This document shows, in pieces, positions 40,168 through 50,160 of a stretch of 56,727 bases of DNA. The DNA is from Actinomyces marseillensis. Lineage in GTDB: Bacteria > Actinomycetota > Actinomycetes > Actinomycetales > Actinomycetaceae. The DNA is taken from assembly GCF_900155605.1 (NCBI RefSeq), contig NZ_LT707420.1:273141-329867 (forward strand), written 5' to 3'. Both the position numbers and the translations under genes were made by a program. Below the pieces are notes generated by a model that was not told where the DNA came from, ran no database searches, and saw nothing but the letters and a program-made list of their open reading frames with translations. Within the stretch, counting starts at the first letter, position 1, and each line of letters starts with the position of its first letter.

Positions 40168-41249
40168 CCAAGAACCGTTTCTTGCCAGGTCTTGAGCCAG
40201 TTTGCAGAGTTCTTCTGAATCTCTTGGGGATCAACACGTGCGGGGTTTTCAGCCAGGGGACCGAACTTCTCTAGTGCCTCGGGAGCCTTCCCCGCGTAGG
40301 GGTGCATGTAGGTTGCCTTGGAGATCGCGCTCTGCACCTCGTCGGAGAGGAGGAATTCGATGAACTTCTTCGCGCCCTCGGGGTTCTTTGCGCCCGTGAG
40401 GACACCGGCGTATTCAATCTGGCGGAAGCAGGTGTCGGTAATAACACCGGTCGAAGACTCGGTTCCCGCATCGTTGACCGCGTAAGCGGGAGAAGAACCG
40501 TAAGACACCATCATCGGGTAGCTGCCCTTGCCTTCACCCGCACTGTAGTCAACGTTGAAGGCCTGAGACCAGCCTTCGGTGATCTTCACGCCGTTGTCCT
40601 TGAGGGACTTCCAGTAGTTCGCGTAGCCATCGGGACCGTACTTGGCAATGGTGGCCAGCATGAAGGCCATTCCGGGGGTCGACGAGGCCGGATTCATGGC
40701 GACGAGCATGTTCTTGTATTCGGGCTTCGCCAGATCCTCGAAGCTTGCGGGAGGAGTGAGTTGGTGTTCCTTGAACCAGGTCTTGTCGTAGTTGACGCAC
40801 ACGTCACCGCGATCGATGGGGACCAGTCCCGGTTCTCCCGCAAAGTTATCTGCAGAGTTGGGCGAGGTGATCGATGCGTCCGCAATGACGCCTTGCCCGA
40901 CAATGCGCGTCGATACCGTGTTGTCGAGGCCGAATACCGCATCTCCCAGCGGGGCATCTTTCGTGAGGACGAGTTGGTTGGCTAGCTCGCCGCCGTTGCC
41001 AATCGCTTGGATCTTGACGGTGATTCCGGTCTGTTCGCGGAACTTGTCGAGGAGTTCTTGCGGGAAATCGAATGAATCGTAGGCAAGAACCGTGACCGTT
41101 TGTTCACCGCTTGACGAGGCCGCGCTGCCTTGGCTTGTCGAAGAATCCTTTGCACTTGATGAGCATGCTGCAACAGAAGTGGCTCCAATGCAAAGAATCG
41201 CGCTTGACGCGATGAAACGAGCGCGACGGTGCGCCGAAAAAGTAGACAT
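40164..41249 (-). CDS. thiB: Thiamine ABC transporter solute-binding lipoprotein
   Basis: A 361-residue binding protein with a lipoprotein signal (GATSVAAC, Cys29) and the ThiB/TbpA core: TVLAYDSFDFPQELLDKFREQTG, GDAVFGLDNTVSTRI, DVCVNYDKTWF and MVSYGSSPAYAVND. The ATG has GAGGAA upstream. It is the first gene of the operon and sits 60 bp behind a TPP riboswitch, which strongly supports thiamine or its precursors as the ligand. Confidence 0.93.
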   Translation of the reverse strand: MSTFSAHRRARFIASSAILCIGATSVAACSSSAKDSSTSQGSAASSSGEQTVTVLAYDSFDFPQELLDKFREQTGITVKIQAIGNGGELANQLVLTKDAPLGDAVFGLDNTVSTRIVGQGVIADASITSPNSADNFAGEPGLVPIDRGDVCVNYDKTWFKEHQLTPPASFEDLAKPEYKNMLVAMNPASSTPGMAFMLATIAKYGPDGYANYWKSLKDNGVKITEGWSQAFNVDYSAGEGKGSYPMMVSYGSSPAYAVNDAGTESSTGVITDTCFRQIEYAGVLTGAKNPEGAKKFIEFLLSDEVQSAISKATYMHPYAGKAPEALEKFGPLAENPARVDPQEIQKNSANWLKTWQETVLG

Positions 41250-41309
41250 TGTTTCCTCCGCTCAGGTGGGAGGGCTGGACCGCCTCGGGGTGAGGGCAGT
41301 CCGGAGATT

Positions 41310-41397
41310 GCGACTTCCTACGCCGGCATAATCCGGATCAGGTGTAAGGGTCTGCATTCGCACTCTCAGCCCGCTGTGGGCTCCCCTGTCTTACCCG
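41310..41397 (-). promoter_or_regulatory. TPP riboswitch (THI element)
   Basis: On the minus strand the conserved core is present in order: GGGGAGCCC, GGGCTGAGAGTGCG, ACCCTT, ACCTGATCCGGATTATGCC and GCGTAGGAAGTCGC. It precedes thiB. In actinobacteria such elements usually hide the ribosome site when TPP binds. Confidence 0.97.
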
Positions 41398-41491
41398 GTC
41401 AGCATAGCGCATCGCGACAAGGCAGCGCCCAGAGATTGCGCAGCTCCGGCTGAAAAGACGCCACTGTCACACGGGAAGCGGCGCAGCGAGG

Positions 41492-42919
41492 TCACGCGGA
41501 GAGCGAAGCACGGCCTCGGCGATCAAGAGCGCGATGACGACGTACAACACCGACCACGGTAATAATGACCATCCACGCAGCCGACATCAGCAGCCCTTGC
41601 AGGCTCTCTGTCTCGAGCGAGAGAACGACCGTCATCACAGCAATGAAAACAATGAACAGCCAGGCCGAGAAGACACCGCCGGGCAGGGGGAAAATGGTTG
41701 CTTTGTGTCGTTCAGGGTACTTACGCACGTAAACCAGATAGGAAATAACCACCAAAATCCACACGACCATGAAGAGCGTCGCCGAAGTTGCTGTCACCAC
41801 GGTGAAGACGCTGAGGATCGAATCCCCAAATGCCAAAAGAACCGCGCCCGACAGAAGGAAGACGCATGAAAGGAAGAGTGCGTTTTGGGGAATGTGGCGC
41901 TTTGAGAGACGGCCGAAGAAGGGCGCGGCGTCTCCTTGGATCGACAGCGAGAAGAGCATCCTCGAAGTGGAGTAGATTCCCGAATTTGCCGAAGAAGCAG
42001 CAGAGGTGAGAACAACAAGGTTCACCAGCGATGCTGCCATTCCCAGGCCGGTCATCGAAAACATCGTGACGAACGGGGATTGAGACTTATCGATTTGGTT
42101 CCATGGCGTCACCATCATGATCACCGCAAGCGCACAGATATAGAAGATCACCACGCGCACGGGAATCGAGTTGATTGCCTTGGGCAGAGTTTTCTCTGGA
42201 TTGGCGGTTTCTGCAACCGTCGTCCCCACAAGTTCGATACCTACAAAGGCGAAGATCGCGATTTGGAAACCGCCTAAGAATCCCATAAAGCCGGTGGGGA
42301 ATATTCCTCCGTGCACCCATAGGTTCGAAACCGCGGCTGTTGTTCCCGCGTTGTCTTGCATGCCGATCGCTACCATGATGACGCCTACGACAATCAGGGC
42401 AACAATGGCGACGATCTTGATCATGGCGAACCAGAATTCGGTTTCGCCGAAAGCCTTGACGGTCATCGCATTGAGGGCAAAAAGAAGTAGCGCTGTCGCG
42501 ATGACAGGAATCCACGAGGGAAGGTCAGGCCACCAGAAGTGCACGTATCCAGTGATTGCAACGACGTCTGCGATACCTGTAACAACCCAACACAGCCAAT
42601 AGGTCCAGCCCACGACGAAGCCCATGGTTGGCCCTAAAAAGTCACGAACAATATCCGCGAAAGTCCCATAGCTTTGATCAGAGAGAAGAAGCTCCCCCAT
42701 GGCTCGCATGAACAGGAAGAGCGCGCTTCCGATGATCAAGTAGACGAGCAAGATGGACGGGCCAGCGGTGGCAATGGTCTTTCCGGAGCCCATAAAAAGA
42801 CCGGTGCCAATTGCGCCGCCAATAGCGATGAGCTGAATGTGGCGATTCGTCAGGTTGCGTTGGAGCTGGCGGCCCGAGGCCTCACCACTGTTCTCCTCAG
42901 CATGTCCGCTGGTGCTCAT
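41492..42919 (-). CDS. APC-family amino-acid permease, CycA-like
   Basis: A 475-residue transporter with twelve predicted helices, closest in pattern to D-serine/D-alanine/glycine permease. It shows NRHIQLIAIGGAIGTGLFMGSG, GPSILLVYLIIG, RAMGELLLSDQSYGTFAD, VGWTYWLCWVVTGIADVVAITGY, FVGIELVGTTVAETANPEKTLPKAIN and SSANSGIYSTSRMLFSLS. The ATG at 42919 fits the family N-terminus better than the earlier one at 42958. Substrate range is inferred from family; uptake of D-amino acids or glycine is the best guess. Confidence 0.88.
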   Translation of the reverse strand: MSTSGHAEENSGEASGRQLQRNLTNRHIQLIAIGGAIGTGLFMGSGKTIATAGPSILLVYLIIGSALFLFMRAMGELLLSDQSYGTFADIVRDFLGPTMGFVVGWTYWLCWVVTGIADVVAITGYVHFWWPDLPSWIPVIATALLLFALNAMTVKAFGETEFWFAMIKIVAIVALIVVGVIMVAIGMQDNAGTTAAVSNLWVHGGIFPTGFMGFLGGFQIAIFAFVGIELVGTTVAETANPEKTLPKAINSIPVRVVIFYICALAVIMMVTPWNQIDKSQSPFVTMFSMTGLGMAASLVNLVVLTSAASSANSGIYSTSRMLFSLSIQGDAAPFFGRLSKRHIPQNALFLSCVFLLSGAVLLAFGDSILSVFTVVTATSATLFMVVWILVVISYLVYVRKYPERHKATIFPLPGGVFSAWLFIVFIAVMTVVLSLETESLQGLLMSAAWMVIITVVGVVRRHRALDRRGRASLSA

Positions 42920-43026
42920 GTTGGTCCATTCTTCTAGCTGAGTTTTCCACGCTAGCACGCGCTGCGCCTGAGTGGTACGGAATAAACTCCGTTAATGATC
43001 CACAGACCTAGAAGAACTCGCCCGTA

Positions 43027-43506
43027 TCAGCGCTGTTCGAGGTAATCCTTCGCGCTATCAACGGCCTGATCCCACAGACCGGCCTCATTTTCCCAAAGCT
43101 GATAGGCCTCGTCTTCGTCATCGCTGAGGGCAGAGATTCCGAATTCTTCAACGTGAAGTGCGACCTTACCCTTTTCTTCGGATAAAGAAACCTCAACGGT
43201 GGTCAGGGATTCCTCGGGGAACTCGTCACTAGCCAGCGGGTACCAGCGGAAGGTCACAACGTCCATGGGGTCTTCGTCAACCTTCTCGACGAGCCACGTC
43301 CCGGCTTCTGGATCGGTGATGTGGTACACGCCGTTATCGTCGCGTTCAACCTCATGGTCACCCAGAGGACCATCGTTAATCCACCAGCCCGGTTCAGAAA
43401 CCAGAGCCCATGCATTTTCGATGGTGGTGTCAACGAGCACCTCAGCTTCAACGCTGTCCGTGTTCTGGCCTGGGGTTTCTGATTCGTCATCGCCGAAAAA
43501 GTCCAT
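43027..43506 (-). CDS. SRPBCC/AHSA1-like protein
   Basis: A 159-residue small, very acidic protein. VEAEVLVDTTIENAWALVSEPGWWINDGPLGD is the typical N-terminal strand-helix pair of the START/AHSA1 fold, followed by TWLVEKVDEDPMDVVTFRWYP and the long C-terminal helix. The ligand is unknown; relatives are lipid-binding or Hsp90-activator-like proteins. Single gene between the permease and the TAP-like peptidase. Confidence 0.85.
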   Translation of the reverse strand: MDFFGDDESETPGQNTDSVEAEVLVDTTIENAWALVSEPGWWINDGPLGDHEVERDDNGVYHITDPEAGTWLVEKVDEDPMDVVTFRWYPLASDEFPEESLTTVEVSLSEEKGKVALHVEEFGISALSDDEDEAYQLWENEAGLWDQAVDSAKDYLEQR

Positions 43507-43594
43507 ACCTCAACGTTAGCGAGCCGCAGCCCAACTGCCAAGATCTAGGAACATTTTGCGGAGGTATTGAGCCATCTCCACAGCCCGAAGCGCC

Positions 43595-45247
43595 TCAGGA
43601 GTCAGCGCCACACTGAACATCGGCGGCGGGAACAACGTTTCGCAGGAAGTATCCTTCGACGGCTGTCGCCACGCACTTGCTGCCACTCTTTGAGTAAGCG
43701 GTGTGGTTCCATCCATCCCACGTTACCAATACGCCCGAGGACAGTTCCTTCGCCAGGTTCTGTGACATGACGTAGGGCGTTGCAGGATCGTGAGTCGTTC
43801 CGACGACCATGATGGGAGGCGCGCCTTGCGCGCTAATCGGCTGGCGTTTCGCGTGCGAGGTGGGCCATCCCTCCAGACCGGCTGAAGTGAAACCAGCTTC
43901 TTCACCAAAGACCAGTAATTCGCTCTTGAGGGTTTCGTAGCCTTTTGTCCACTGGTCCGCGTTTCCGACAGGCGAGTAGTCCAGCGAGTTGATCGCAACA
44001 ATCGCATCCATCGAGTTCGAGGCGTATGAGCCGTCCTTGTTGCGTTCATTGAGGAGGTCAGCCACGAAGAGCAACATGGAGCCGTCGTTCGAATTGAGGG
44101 CCGAGGTCATGGCCTGCGTCAAAATTGAGTAGGTCTCAGTCGAGTACAGCAGTCCGATAACGGCGCTCATTGCCAGATTGCGCGTCAGAGGGCGATTCGC
44201 ATCTGAGGTCTCAAGCGGCGAATTCTCCAAGCTATCGAAGAAGGCCTTCATCTTTCGCATTCCCGCGTCTGCATCACCAGTGAGCGGGCAATTACGCCCG
44301 GCCTGGCAGTCTTCGACCCAGTGACGGAGAGAGGCCTCGAAACCGCGCATCTGCATGGCCGCGAGGTCATCGCCTTGTACCGCAGGATCAACTGCACCAT
44401 CAAGGACCATGTGTCCAACGTTTGTTGGGAAAAGTCCTGCGTAGGTTGCACCGAGGAATGTTCCATAGGAGTAACCCAGGTAGTTGAACTTATCTTGGTC
44501 CAGCAGCGCGCGGACCATGTCAAAGTCCTTCGCCGCATTGACCGTGTCAACATGCTTATATAGGTTTCCGCTCAGGTCCTGGCATCCCTTGGCAAGGTCA
44601 GCAGAATCTTTCTTTGCCTGTTCAATAAGTTGAGCGGGAGTAGCGTTCGGGTCTTTATCACTGCCTGTGCCAGCTGCCTGCTTATCGCGGTCTTCGTCGC
44701 TCATGCAGCGAACGGGAGTAGACGCACCGACCCCTCGGGGGTCCAGAGCGACGATGTCGAATGCCCCAACAAGCCCAGTCCCTAAGGAGCTGTTGACTTG
44801 TGAGGTAATCGAGGACACGGCTGCTCCGCCGGGACCACCGAGGTTGAAGAAAAGAGCTTTGCCTTCGCTCTGATCAGCGCGGTGGATTGCCAAGGCAAGA
44901 GTGATTTGATTCCCGTCAAGGTTTTCCCAGTCCAAAGGTGCGGTCAGCGATGCGCACTGATACTTGTCAATATCGCGCGGCGCAGCGACACCGTTGCTGG
45001 TGATTTCCGAAACCTCACACTGTCGCCAATTGAGGGGCTGAGAATAGAACTGATCCTTCGTCGGCTTCCCGGGAAGAGGATCAGCACTGTGTGCAACCGT
45101 CACCTTGTTCTGATTGTTCGGGCTAACGGCCGCAGCAGCCTCTGCAAAGCTATCGATCGAGCCCTTCAAGTAGTACGCAACTCCGAAATTCGATGCGAGC
45201 GCAAGCACCACGAGGACGGCGACAATCAAGCGAGAGCGTGAGTTCAT
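43595..45247 (-). CDS. Secreted tripeptidyl aminopeptidase-like alpha/beta hydrolase
   Basis: A 550-residue protein with an N-terminal membrane segment (LIVAVLVVLALASNFGVAYYL) acting as signal anchor or signal peptide. The catalytic fold has FFNLGGPGGAA (oxyanion region), DIVALDPRGVGAS, the nucleophile S260 in YLGYSYGTFLGATYA and a TAP-like C-terminal domain with VGTTHDPATPY (Asp) and WDGWNHTAY (His). The end is KCVATAVEGYFLRN. Members remove tripeptides from secreted proteins. It lies directly downstream of holB, a common actinobacterial order. Confidence 0.92.
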   Translation of the reverse strand: MNSRSRLIVAVLVVLALASNFGVAYYLKGSIDSFAEAAAAVSPNNQNKVTVAHSADPLPGKPTKDQFYSQPLNWRQCEVSEITSNGVAAPRDIDKYQCASLTAPLDWENLDGNQITLALAIHRADQSEGKALFFNLGGPGGAAVSSITSQVNSSLGTGLVGAFDIVALDPRGVGASTPVRCMSDEDRDKQAAGTGSDKDPNATPAQLIEQAKKDSADLAKGCQDLSGNLYKHVDTVNAAKDFDMVRALLDQDKFNYLGYSYGTFLGATYAGLFPTNVGHMVLDGAVDPAVQGDDLAAMQMRGFEASLRHWVEDCQAGRNCPLTGDADAGMRKMKAFFDSLENSPLETSDANRPLTRNLAMSAVIGLLYSTETYSILTQAMTSALNSNDGSMLLFVADLLNERNKDGSYASNSMDAIVAINSLDYSPVGNADQWTKGYETLKSELLVFGEEAGFTSAGLEGWPTSHAKRQPISAQGAPPIMVVGTTHDPATPYVMSQNLAKELSSGVLVTWDGWNHTAYSKSGSKCVATAVEGYFLRNVVPAADVQCGADS

Positions 45248-45267
45248 GCCCCTACCCTATTAGATGT

Positions 45268-46461
45268 TTAGACCTGCGGTCGAAGCGAGAGCGTCATCGC
45301 TTCCAAAATCAGAGGGACTGACATGTTTGTTGTCAGCCGCTTTCGAGCTTCCTCGATCGCTTGGACGCGGGTCATGGTCTGCTGCGGTGTTGAGCGCGTA
45401 GCCAGTTCTTCGATGAGGTCCACGCAGTCATCGTTAATAGGTTCTTGATCGCTTCCCAGTTGACGCATGAGGACATCACGGTAAATCCCAAGAAGATCAA
45501 CAAGCGCACGATCGAGCGCGTCTTGAATTGCGCGTTTCGAACGCCGTTTCTGTTCGTCCTCGAGTTCGCGAATGCGTGCGCGCTGGTGCGAGGCCGGGGT
45601 CTGGCCTTCCTCCATTCCGAGCTGGCGCATGAGTTCAGCTTTTTCGCGGGCATTGCGTTCTTCAGATTGGGATTCTGCCTGAGCCTTCGCAATCGAATGC
45701 AGGTCTTCGGCGGCAAAAACAGCTTCTCCGACGGAACGCACCTGTGCCGGGGCAGTAATGATTGACCGACGACGTTGGCGCATCTGCGGGTCTTTGGCCA
45801 GCGCGCGAGCCAAGCCGATATGCGATTGCGCTGCACGGGCAGCAGAAAGGGCATCCGCGGGTTCAACCCCGTCACGACGAACAAGGAGATCGGCGACTGC
45901 GTGCGGATCTGGGATTCGCAACCCCAAGTGACGGCATCGTGAACGAATCGTTGTGATCATATCTTCCGCACTGGGAGCACAGAGCAACCACACGGTGCGT
46001 TCGGGAGGTTCCTCAACTGCCTTGAGAAGAACATTCGCGGTGCGTTCCATCATGCGGTCCGCATCTTCAATGACGATGACTCGCCAGCGCCCCTGCGAAG
46101 GAGCGGTCTGCGCACGCACGACGATTTGTCGCACTTCATCGATGCGAATCTGGGTTGATTCGGTGCTGAGGATTGTCACGTCCCCATTTGTCCGAGCCAG
46201 AGTTGTGACGCATCCCGGACAGTGACCACACCCTGGGACATCCCCCGTGCACTGCAAGGAGGCTGCAAAAGCCATGGCAGCAACGGATCGACCTGAGCCG
46301 GGAGGTCCGGTGATGAGCCACGCATGGGTCATGGAGCGCGCTGCATCATCAACGGCAATTCCTTGGGACGCGCGGCCGACAATTGCTCGGGCAGCGTCAG
46401 CAGCCTGTCGCAATACTGCCAGGGCATGTTCCTGGCCAACCACTTCGTCCCAGACACTCAC
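45268..46461 (-). CDS. holB: DNA polymerase III delta-prime subunit
   Basis: A clamp-loader subunit of 397 residues. Walker A-like GPPGSGRSVAAMAFA at about 52-66, a zinc module CTGDVPGCGHCPGC, VIEDADRMMERTANVLLKAVEEPP and the SRC motif in TTIRSRCRH. The lysine of Walker A is replaced (GSGRS), as usual for delta-prime, which does not hydrolyse ATP. A charged helical insertion (ERNAREKAELMRQLGMEEGQ...RRSKRAIQDAL) precedes the C-terminal domain. It overlaps tmk by 4 bp. Confidence 0.94.
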   Translation of the reverse strand: MSVWDEVVGQEHALAVLRQAADAARAIVGRASQGIAVDDAARSMTHAWLITGPPGSGRSVAAMAFAASLQCTGDVPGCGHCPGCVTTLARTNGDVTILSTESTQIRIDEVRQIVVRAQTAPSQGRWRVIVIEDADRMMERTANVLLKAVEEPPERTVWLLCAPSAEDMITTIRSRCRHLGLRIPDPHAVADLLVRRDGVEPADALSAARAAQSHIGLARALAKDPQMRQRRRSIITAPAQVRSVGEAVFAAEDLHSIAKAQAESQSEERNAREKAELMRQLGMEEGQTPASHQRARIRELEDEQKRRSKRAIQDALDRALVDLLGIYRDVLMRQLGSDQEPINDDCVDLIEELATRSTPQQTMTRVQAIEEARKRLTTNMSVPLILEAMTLSLRPQV

Positions 46462-47201
46462 AGGAGAATGCCGTCCTCATCCAATAGGGCCCAGAGCGTG
46501 GCCTGAGATTCAACGGGCTTGGTATCTTTTGCAGCTTCTTCGGGCAATCCCTGGAATGCTGCATCAACGCGTTCTTCAAGGACTCCACGAATTTCACTGA
46601 AGACTTGATCTTCAGTTCCCACACCGTCGATGACAACGATGCGATCCGCTTCAGAGTCTGCAAGCGCTAAGTACTGGTGCCGAACGCGCTCATGGAATTC
46701 CATGGATTCGCGTTCCATTCGGTCCGGTTCACCTCCGCGACGTCGGGCGGCAACTTCTGGCGGAACGTCAATAAGCAGCGTGAGGTTCGGGAGCAGGCTC
46801 TCCGTTGCCCACATGGACAGGCTACGGATTTCATCAACGCCTAGGCTTCGCGCTGCACCCTGATATGCCAGAGATGAGTCAATGTAGCGATCAGCAAGCA
46901 CAATTTCGCCGCGCTCCAGCGCCGGACGAATCAATGTCGCGACATGGTAGGCGCGATCAGCGGCATACAGCAGTGCTTCGGTGCGAGGGTCAACGTCGTC
47001 TGGTCCGTTCTGCACCAATTGACGCAAAGTTGTTCCCAGTTCCGTTCCACCGGGTTCACGCGTCACGACGACTTGCTGACCGCGTTCTTCAAACCAGCGC
47101 CGTACCCGGTCAATCTGGGTACTTTTGCCGGTTCCATCTCCCCCTTCGAAGGTGATGAAGAGTCCGCGCCCCGCCTGTGCACCACTACCCATTGATCTCA
47201 T
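46458..47201 (-). CDS. tmk: Thymidylate kinase
   Basis: Phosphorylates dTMP to dTDP. About 247 residues. P-loop FEGGDGTGKSTQ, DRYIDSSLAYQG (DRY motif) and a LID region with RRRGGEPDRMERES. Start: ATG 47201 or ATG 47192; neither has a strong ribosome site, and CAAGAT lies at -12 to -7 from 47201, so a leaderless start is possible. An extended open frame up to 47381 runs into topA and is not coding. C-terminal extension of ~25 residues is unremarkable. Confidence 0.93.
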   Translation of the reverse strand: MRSMGSGAQAGRGLFITFEGGDGTGKSTQIDRVRRWFEERGQQVVVTREPGGTELGTTLRQLVQNGPDDVDPRTEALLYAADRAYHVATLIRPALERGEIVLADRYIDSSLAYQGAARSLGVDEIRSLSMWATESLLPNLTLLIDVPPEVAARRRGGEPDRMERESMEFHERVRHQYLALADSEADRIVVIDGVGTEDQVFSEIRGVLEERVDAAFQGLPEEAAKDTKPVESQATLWALLDEDGILL

Positions 47202-47218
47202 GTCTCTATCTTGACAGT

Positions 47219-47255
47219 GCCCACCGGCATTTGCGTCCATTTTGGACCGGTGGGC
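47219..47255 (-). terminator. Possible terminator of topA
   Basis: GCCCACCGG pairs with CCGGTGGGC around a loop holding a second small pairing (GTCC/GGAC). It lies 11 bp beyond the topA stop and 18 bp before tmk. It lacks a T-run. Confidence 0.55.
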
Positions 47256-47265
47256 GAAAGAATAT

Positions 47266-49989
47266 TTACTTCTTTGCCGAAGACTTCTTCGCCGTGCGTC
47301 GAGTCGTTGTCTTCTTCGCAGTCGTCTTACGGGTGCGCTTGGGAGCCGGGCCCTTCGCGCGCTTGTCTGCAAGCAGCTCATACGCGCGTTCAGCGGTCAG
47401 ATCCTCGACGGTCTCGGCGCGAGGAACAGTCACATTAGTTTCACCATCGGTGATGTAGGGACCGAAACGACCGTCCTTGACGGTGACCTTCTTGCCCGAC
47501 ACCGGGTCCTCGCCAAACTCACGCAGCGGGGGCTTTGCTGCCCCGCGGCCTCGTTGCTTGGGCTGAGAGTAGATCTCCAGCGCCTCGTCCAAGGTGATCG
47601 TTAGAAGCTGATCTTCACTGGGAAGGGTCCGCGAATCGCTGCCCTTCTTCAGGTACGGGCCGTAGCGACCGTTTTGCGCGGTGATCACCTCACCGTCAGA
47701 GGGATCAACACCAACCTCGCGCGGAAGCGAAAGCAGCGCAAGTGCATCCTCCAGCGTGATGGTCGCCAGATCCATCGACTTGAACAACGAGGCCGTGCGC
47801 GGTTTTGCCGCAGCCTTCTTTCGCGTCTTCTTCGCGGGCTTCCCGTCTTCAGAAGCTTCCGCTTCCTCGGTCTCTTCGAGCAGAATTTCCGTCACGTAGG
47901 GACCGTAGCGGCCGTTCTTTGCAACCAGCATGTGCCCGCTTGCGGGATCGATTCCCAGCTCGCGTCCGTCATCTGCAGCAAGCGCGAAAAGTTCCGCGAT
48001 CTTCTCTTCCGTCAACTCATCGGGAGCGACCTCGGGCGGTACATTTGCGCGCGTCCCATCGGCCTTCTCCATGTAGGGTCCGTACCGACCCACTCGCAAG
48101 GTGACGCCATTTCCCATGTCAATGGAGTTCACCGCACGGGCATCAATATCGTCTCCCAGGGATTCAACCTGGAACTTCAGGCCGTCAGCGTCGCCCTTAC
48201 CGTCTGCCCCGAAGTAGAAGGTGCTCAAGAACTCGTGTCGATCTTCGCTTCCCGCAGCGATCTGGTCCAGATCGTTTTCCATCGATGCCGTGAAGTCGTA
48301 GTCAACCAGGTTCGACAGGTTCTCTTCCATCAGTCGCGTGACCGAGAAGGCCAGCCACGTCGGAACCAAGTACTGGCCTCGGTGGGTGACGTAGCCGCGA
48401 TCACCAATGGTTTGAATCGTTGCCGCATAGGTCGAGGGGCGACCAATTCCGAGCTCTTCCATGGTCTTCACCAAGGTCGCTTCGGTGTAGCGTCCCGGGG
48501 GCTGAGTCTGGTGTCCCTGCGCCTGCGCTTCTTCAAGCAGCGCGAGTTCTCCTTCGCTCACCTGAGGGAGGGTCTTCTCAGCATCAGTTGTTTCCGCGTC
48601 GTAGCGTCCCTTGTCCTGGCCTTCTTGGTAGGCCAACCTGAAGCCGGGGGACGTGATCACCGTTCCCGAGGCGCTGGAGAGCACTGCGTGAAGCTGACCT
48701 TCGACCTCAACATCGGTCCGCACGCGGATGGTTGCGGTAAAGCCAAGGGCATCTGCCATCTGCGAAGCGACGGTTCGCTTCCAGATCAAGTCATAAAGTG
48801 CAAGCTGCTGACGATTCAAAACCGAGGCGACTTGCGCGGGGGTGCGGAAGTGATCCCCGGCGGGGCGAATGGCCTCGTGAGCTTCCTGCGCACCCTTAGA
48901 GGTGGTGCCGTAGATGCGCGGCTTCTCAGCCACGGCCTCGGCCCCATAAAGTTCCGTAGCTTGCTGGCGAGCAGCCTTGATGGCCTGCGAAGACAGGGCC
49001 GTAGAGTCAGTACGCATGTAGGTGATGAAACCCGACTCGTACAGGGACTGAGCGGTCCGCATCGTCGAGGAAGCGTTCCAGTGAAGCTTACGGGAAGCTT
49101 CCTGCTGCAGCGTCGACGTCGTGAAGGGCGCTGCTGGGCGGCGGCGGTAGGGCTTCTGCTGGACAGAATCGATCGCGGAATCACGCGCGGCCTCGAGCGC
49201 TGCGGCGAAGAGCGGCGCGGAATGGGCATCCAGGTGGAAGGCCTCGTTCTTTGTAGCCTTCGCGGAAAGGCGACCGTTTTCATCGAAATCGGAACCGGTT
49301 GCGACGGGACGATCATCGATGTGCGAAACCTTTGCGCCAAAAGACTGACCCGAAGCGGCAAACTGGGTATCGATCGACCAGTACTCTGCACTCACATGCG
49401 ACATGCGGTCGCGCTCGCGATCAACAACCAAGCGCGTTGCGACCGACTGAACGCGGCCCGCGGACAGGGAGGGGCGAATCTTGCGCCAGAGCAGCGGCGA
49501 GACCTCGTAACCGTAAAGACGGTCAAGGATTCGACGAGTTTCTTGGGCGTCAACGAGGTCGGTGTCGAGCTCGCGAGTATTTTCTAGAGCGCGTTGGATC
49601 GCTTCCTTCGTGATTTCGTGGAAGACCATGCGGCGCACGGGAACCTTGGGCTTAAGGACTTGGAGAAGGTGCCAAGCAATAGCCTCACCTTCGCGGTCCT
49701 CATCAGTTGCCAGGAAGAGTTCGTCGGAATCTTTCAGGAGCTTCTTGAGCTCGGTGACCTTTTTCTTCTTGTCGGGATTGACAACGTAATAAGGGGTGAA
49801 GCCGTCCTCGACGTCGACGGCGAAGCGCCCGTAGGGACCCTTCTTCATGTCGGCGGGCAGCTCCGAGGGCTGTGGCAGGTCGCGAATGTGACCGATCGAG
49901 GCGGTCACATGGTAGTCGGGTCCCAAGTATCCTTCGATCGTCGCCGCCTTAGCGGGAGACTCCACGATCACCAGCTTGGTCGCTGCCAT
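47266..49989 (-). CDS. topA: DNA topoisomerase I
   Basis: Type IA topoisomerase of 907 residues that relaxes negative supercoils. It has the Toprim start KLVIVESPAKAATIEGYLG, ATDEDREGEAIAWHL, and the active-site tyrosine in SGFITYMRTDST. The C-terminal third has four topoisomerase C-repeats marked by GRYGPYME, GRYGPYVTE, GRYGPYLKKG and GRFGPYITDG. The protein ends in a Lys/Arg/Thr-rich tail (KRTRKTTAKKTTTRRTAKKS), as in mycobacterial TopA. No cysteine zinc fingers are present, which is normal for actinobacteria. First gene of the topA-tmk-holB-TAP series. Confidence 0.97.
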   Translation of the reverse strand: MAATKLVIVESPAKAATIEGYLGPDYHVTASIGHIRDLPQPSELPADMKKGPYGRFAVDVEDGFTPYYVVNPDKKKKVTELKKLLKDSDELFLATDEDREGEAIAWHLLQVLKPKVPVRRMVFHEITKEAIQRALENTRELDTDLVDAQETRRILDRLYGYEVSPLLWRKIRPSLSAGRVQSVATRLVVDRERDRMSHVSAEYWSIDTQFAASGQSFGAKVSHIDDRPVATGSDFDENGRLSAKATKNEAFHLDAHSAPLFAAALEAARDSAIDSVQQKPYRRRPAAPFTTSTLQQEASRKLHWNASSTMRTAQSLYESGFITYMRTDSTALSSQAIKAARQQATELYGAEAVAEKPRIYGTTSKGAQEAHEAIRPAGDHFRTPAQVASVLNRQQLALYDLIWKRTVASQMADALGFTATIRVRTDVEVEGQLHAVLSSASGTVITSPGFRLAYQEGQDKGRYDAETTDAEKTLPQVSEGELALLEEAQAQGHQTQPPGRYTEATLVKTMEELGIGRPSTYAATIQTIGDRGYVTHRGQYLVPTWLAFSVTRLMEENLSNLVDYDFTASMENDLDQIAAGSEDRHEFLSTFYFGADGKGDADGLKFQVESLGDDIDARAVNSIDMGNGVTLRVGRYGPYMEKADGTRANVPPEVAPDELTEEKIAELFALAADDGRELGIDPASGHMLVAKNGRYGPYVTEILLEETEEAEASEDGKPAKKTRKKAAAKPRTASLFKSMDLATITLEDALALLSLPREVGVDPSDGEVITAQNGRYGPYLKKGSDSRTLPSEDQLLTITLDEALEIYSQPKQRGRGAAKPPLREFGEDPVSGKKVTVKDGRFGPYITDGETNVTVPRAETVEDLTAERAYELLADKRAKGPAPKRTRKTTAKKTTTRRTAKKSSAKK

Positions 49990-50160
49990 TGTTTGTCCCT
50001 TCCGTTGCTACCTCGTATTTGTAGCACTCATTGCTGGTCCTCCGATGGCGAGCGCCGCGGAGTACCACTGGGTAGGACATTACCGCGTTACGGGGCTTTC
50101 CGGGAACCGATGTGCTTTTCCGCGCGTCTTTTGTGGATAATTCCCGAGGCCATGCCCCCC

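Noticed and set aside
37574-41249. Iron or molybdate specificity for the ABC importer
   Set aside because: ThiP and ThiQ alone would allow it, but the TPP riboswitch and ThiB-like binding protein decide for thiamine.
47674-49587. 637-residue open frame antisense to topA
   Set aside because: It is fully covered by the conserved topoisomerase gene; long antisense frames are usual at this GC content.
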